From an uncultured Acetatifactor sp. (GTDB lineage Bacteria; Bacillota; Clostridia; Lachnospirales; Lachnospiraceae), in contig CAKSAM010000021.1 of the NCBI GenBank assembly GCA_934436245.1, positions 1 through 44,254 on the forward strand: a DNA stretch of 44,254 nucleotides. Reading direction: 5' to 3'. The notes below the pieces were generated by a model, which was not told the origin of the DNA, ran no database searches, and saw only the letters and a program-made list of their open reading frames with translations. Positions 42,513-44,254 of the stretch are shown here, piece after piece. Made by a program: the position numbers and the translations under genes. The stretch's first letter is position 1. Every line of letters starts with the position of its first letter.

Positions 42513-43262
42513 TTACTTATAGTTTACGATCTGTCCGAAGTCAGCCTTGAGGGAAGCGCCGCCTACCAGACCACCGTCGATGTCTGCCTGTGCAAACAGT
42601 TCAGGAGCGCTGGAAGCAGATACGGATCCACCATACTGGATACGGATAGCTGCTGCGGTTGCATCATCATAGATCTCAGCGATGCACTCACGGATTGCCT
42701 TACATACTTCCTGCGCCTGCTCGGTAGTAGCTACCTTGCCGGTACCGATTGCCCAGATAGGCTCGTATGCGATAACAGCGGTTGCTGCCTGTGCGGCAGT
42801 TACATTCAGGAATGCGATCTTGATCTGCTGACGGATAAAATCAATGGTAACACCCTGCTCTCTCTGAGTCAGAGTCTCACCACAGCAGATAATGGGAGTA
42901 ATGCCATGCTCGAAAGCCTTGAGAACCTTCTTATTCACGGTCTCGTCGGTCTCTGCAAAGTACTCTCTTCTCTCGGAGTGTCCGATAATAACATACTTCA
43001 CACCTGCATCATCCAACATAGCGGGAGAAATTTCACCGGTGAAAGCACCTTTCTCCTCAAAGTACATATTCTCGGCACCAATCATGATATTGGAACCCTT
43101 TGCCGCCTCCATAGCAGGAATGATGTCGATTGCAGGAACACACAGAAGTACATCTACCTCATCATTTGCTACAAGGGGCTTTAACGTATTGATCAGTTCT
43201 ACTGCCTGGCTGGGAGTCATATTCATCTTCCAGTTGCCGGCAATGATCTTCTTTCTTGCCAT
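42513..43262 (-). CDS. tpiA: Triosephosphate isomerase
   Basis: 249 residues. Interconverts dihydroxyacetone phosphate and glyceraldehyde 3-phosphate. Asn10 and Lys12 (AGNWKMN), catalytic His in [12 protein letters not shown], catalytic Glu in [12 protein letters not shown] and the C-terminal phosphate loop [12 protein letters not shown] and GGLVGGASL are all present. ATG at 43262 fits GAGG 9 nt upstream; the ATG two codons earlier is too close to it. Follows pgk by 32 bp, an ordinary glycolytic pair. Confidence 0.97.
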   Translation of the reverse strand: MARKKIIAGNWKMNMTPSQAVELINTLKPLVANDEVDVLLCVPAIDIIPAMEAAKGSNIMIGAENMYFEEKGAFTGEISPAMLDDAGVKYVIIGHSERREYFAETDETVNKKVLKAFEHGITPIICCGETLTQREQGVTIDFIRQQIKIAFLNVTAAQAATAVIAYEPIWAIGTGKVATTEQAQEVCKAIRECIAEIYDDATAAAIRIQYGGSVSASSAPELFAQADIDGGLVGGASLKADFGQIVNYK

Positions 43263-43294
43263 AATCATACACCTCTTATTTTTATAAATTTAAT

Positions 43295-44254
43295 TTATTT
43301 ATCGTCTGCTGCGGCAACGCCGGGAAGCTCTTTGCCTTCCAGGAACTCCAGGGAAGCTCCGCCACCGGTAGAGATGTGGCTCATCTTGTCAGCGAAACCA
43401 AGCTGGTTAACAGCTGCTGCGGAGTCACCACCACCGATAATGGTAGTTGCATCGGTCTCAGCCAGAGCCTTTGCTACAGCGATGGTACCTGCTGCCAGGG
43501 TAGGATTCTCGAATACGCCCATAGGTCCGTTCCATACAACGGTCTTAGCAGTCTTAACAGCCTCAGCATACAGAGCTGCAGTCTTGGGTCCGATATCACA
43601 TCCCTCTCTGTCTGCAGGCATGTTGGTAACATCATATACCTGAACCTCAACAGGAGCATCGATCGGGTTAGGGAAGTCAGCGATGGTTACGGAATCAACA
43701 GGCAGTAACAGCTTCTTGCCCAGCTTCTCAGCCTTTTCCATCATTTCCTTACAGTAGTCGATCTTGGTATCATCTACCAGAGACTTACCGATTTCATATC
43801 CCTTTGCCTTTAAGAAGGTGTAAGCCATACCACCGCCGATGATCAGGGTATCGCACTTCTCTAACAGATTGGAGATAACGTTCAGCTTGTCTGCAACCTT
43901 AGCGCCACCCAGAATAGCTACGAAAGGTCTTACGGGATCTTCTACAGCCTTACCTAAGAAGTTGATCTCCTTCTCCATCAGGTAACCTACTACGTTCTGA
44001 CCACCCTTAGCGGTGATGAACTTGGTAACACCGGCTACGGAAGCATGTGCTCTGTGAGAAGAACCGAATGCATCGCATACATACAGATCAGCCAGGTCAG
44101 CCAGCTCTTTGCTGAATTCCTCACCGTTCTTGGTCTCCTCTGCACCACGGAAACGGGTATTCTGAAGCAGAACAACATCGCCTTCCTTCATGTTCTCAAC
44201 AGCCTTGGTAGCTGCTTCGCCGGTTACATTGTAGTCAGCTACGAAAGTAACCTC
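43295..44254 (-). CDS. pgk: Phosphoglycerate kinase, 5' end beyond the window
   Basis: 319 codons plus stop are inside the window and the frame stays open through the right edge, so the N-terminus is missing. Transfers phosphate from 1,3-bisphosphoglycerate to ADP. Seen: [42 protein letters not shown], the hinge and nucleotide site [13 protein letters not shown] and the C-terminal [11 protein letters not shown] with [14 protein letters not shown]. Codon use is strongly biased as in tpiA. Upstream gap probably would hold gap or its like, not visible. Confidence 0.96.
   Translation of the reverse strand, partial: EVTFVADYNVTGEAATKAVENMKEGDVVLLQNTRFRGAEETKNGEEFSKELADLADLYVCDAFGSSHRAHASVAGVTKFITAKGGQNVVGYLMEKEINFLGKAVEDPVRPFVAILGGAKVADKLNVISNLLEKCDTLIIGGGMAYTFLKAKGYEIGKSLVDDTKIDYCKEMMEKAEKLGKKLLLPVDSVTIADFPNPIDAPVEVQVYDVTNMPADREGCDIGPKTAALYAEAVKTAKTVVWNGPMGVFENPTLAAGTIAVAKALAETDATTIIGGGDSAAAVNQLGFADKMSHISTGGGASLEFLEGKELPGVAAADDK

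Noticed and set aside
1..44254. CRISPR array or insertion sequence
   Set aside because: No regularly spaced 20-40 bp repeats, Cas genes or transposase genes were found on either strand.

Overview
The window reads as a chromosomal segment of a motile Gram-positive gut anaerobe, most likely a Lachnospiraceae member (Clostridia). Evidence: strong AAGGAGG-type ribosome sites, sigma-A promoters, the secG-rnr-smpB-ssrA block, a flagellin next to csrA, a choloylglycine (bile salt) hydrolase, and a low-to-medium GC style with many intrinsic terminators. Almost every gene is on the minus strand; a CDF cation transporter is the one clear plus-strand protein gene.

Layout. 1-330: three tandem sigma-A promoters and a boxA-like leader pointing out of the left edge, the pattern of an rRNA operon control region. 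453-6966: two-component system, HflX GTPase, large membrane protein and lipoprotein. 6963-8569: coiled-coil membrane protein and bile salt hydrolase. 8600-9127: no convincing protein gene, but a promoter-to-terminator unit (candidate small RNA) and a small hairpin-bounded element. 9130-14809: acetyltransferase, two CgeB-like glycosyltransferases, flagellin and csrA, i.e. a flagellin production and probable glycosylation cluster. 14879-15731: a tyrosine recombinase inside a pair of near-perfect 29-bp inverted repeats. 15823-19837: secreted nuclease lipoprotein, a HicB relic, a lipoprotein and an ECF sigma factor fused to a membrane/extracytoplasmic part. 20032-21969: tRNA-3'-end-like element and an ImmA/IrrE + DUF4411 toxin-antitoxin module beside ssrA. 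22418-26141: tmRNA, SmpB, RNase R, SecG. 26253-32169: oligopeptide ABC transporter. 32491-44254: glycolytic genes (eno, gpmI, tpiA, pgk) interspersed with an aldo/keto reductase, CDF transporter, TPM and zinc-ribbon proteins, a DUF3877-like protein and an amidohydrolase.

Most exciting observation. The recombinase gene lies inside a putative 853-bp invertible segment directly upstream of csrA-flagellin. Each boundary repeat looks like a tyrosine-recombinase core site (10-bp arms around a 6-bp asymmetric spacer). Just inside the right repeat is a sigma-28-like promoter that now points away from csrA into two terminators. Inversion would turn it toward csrA and flagellin across a repeat that no longer makes a good terminator. 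This would be a Hin-like flagellar phase switch built on a tyrosine recombinase. The flagellin leader also carries a textbook CsrA hairpin (GGA in the loop) plus a GGA in the Shine-Dalgarno, so the switch could set both transcription and CsrA-mediated translation of flagellin. Other notable items are an enolase ribosome site buried in the upstream terminator hairpin, the sigma-factor fusion, and an operator-like palindrome inside the oppA promoter.
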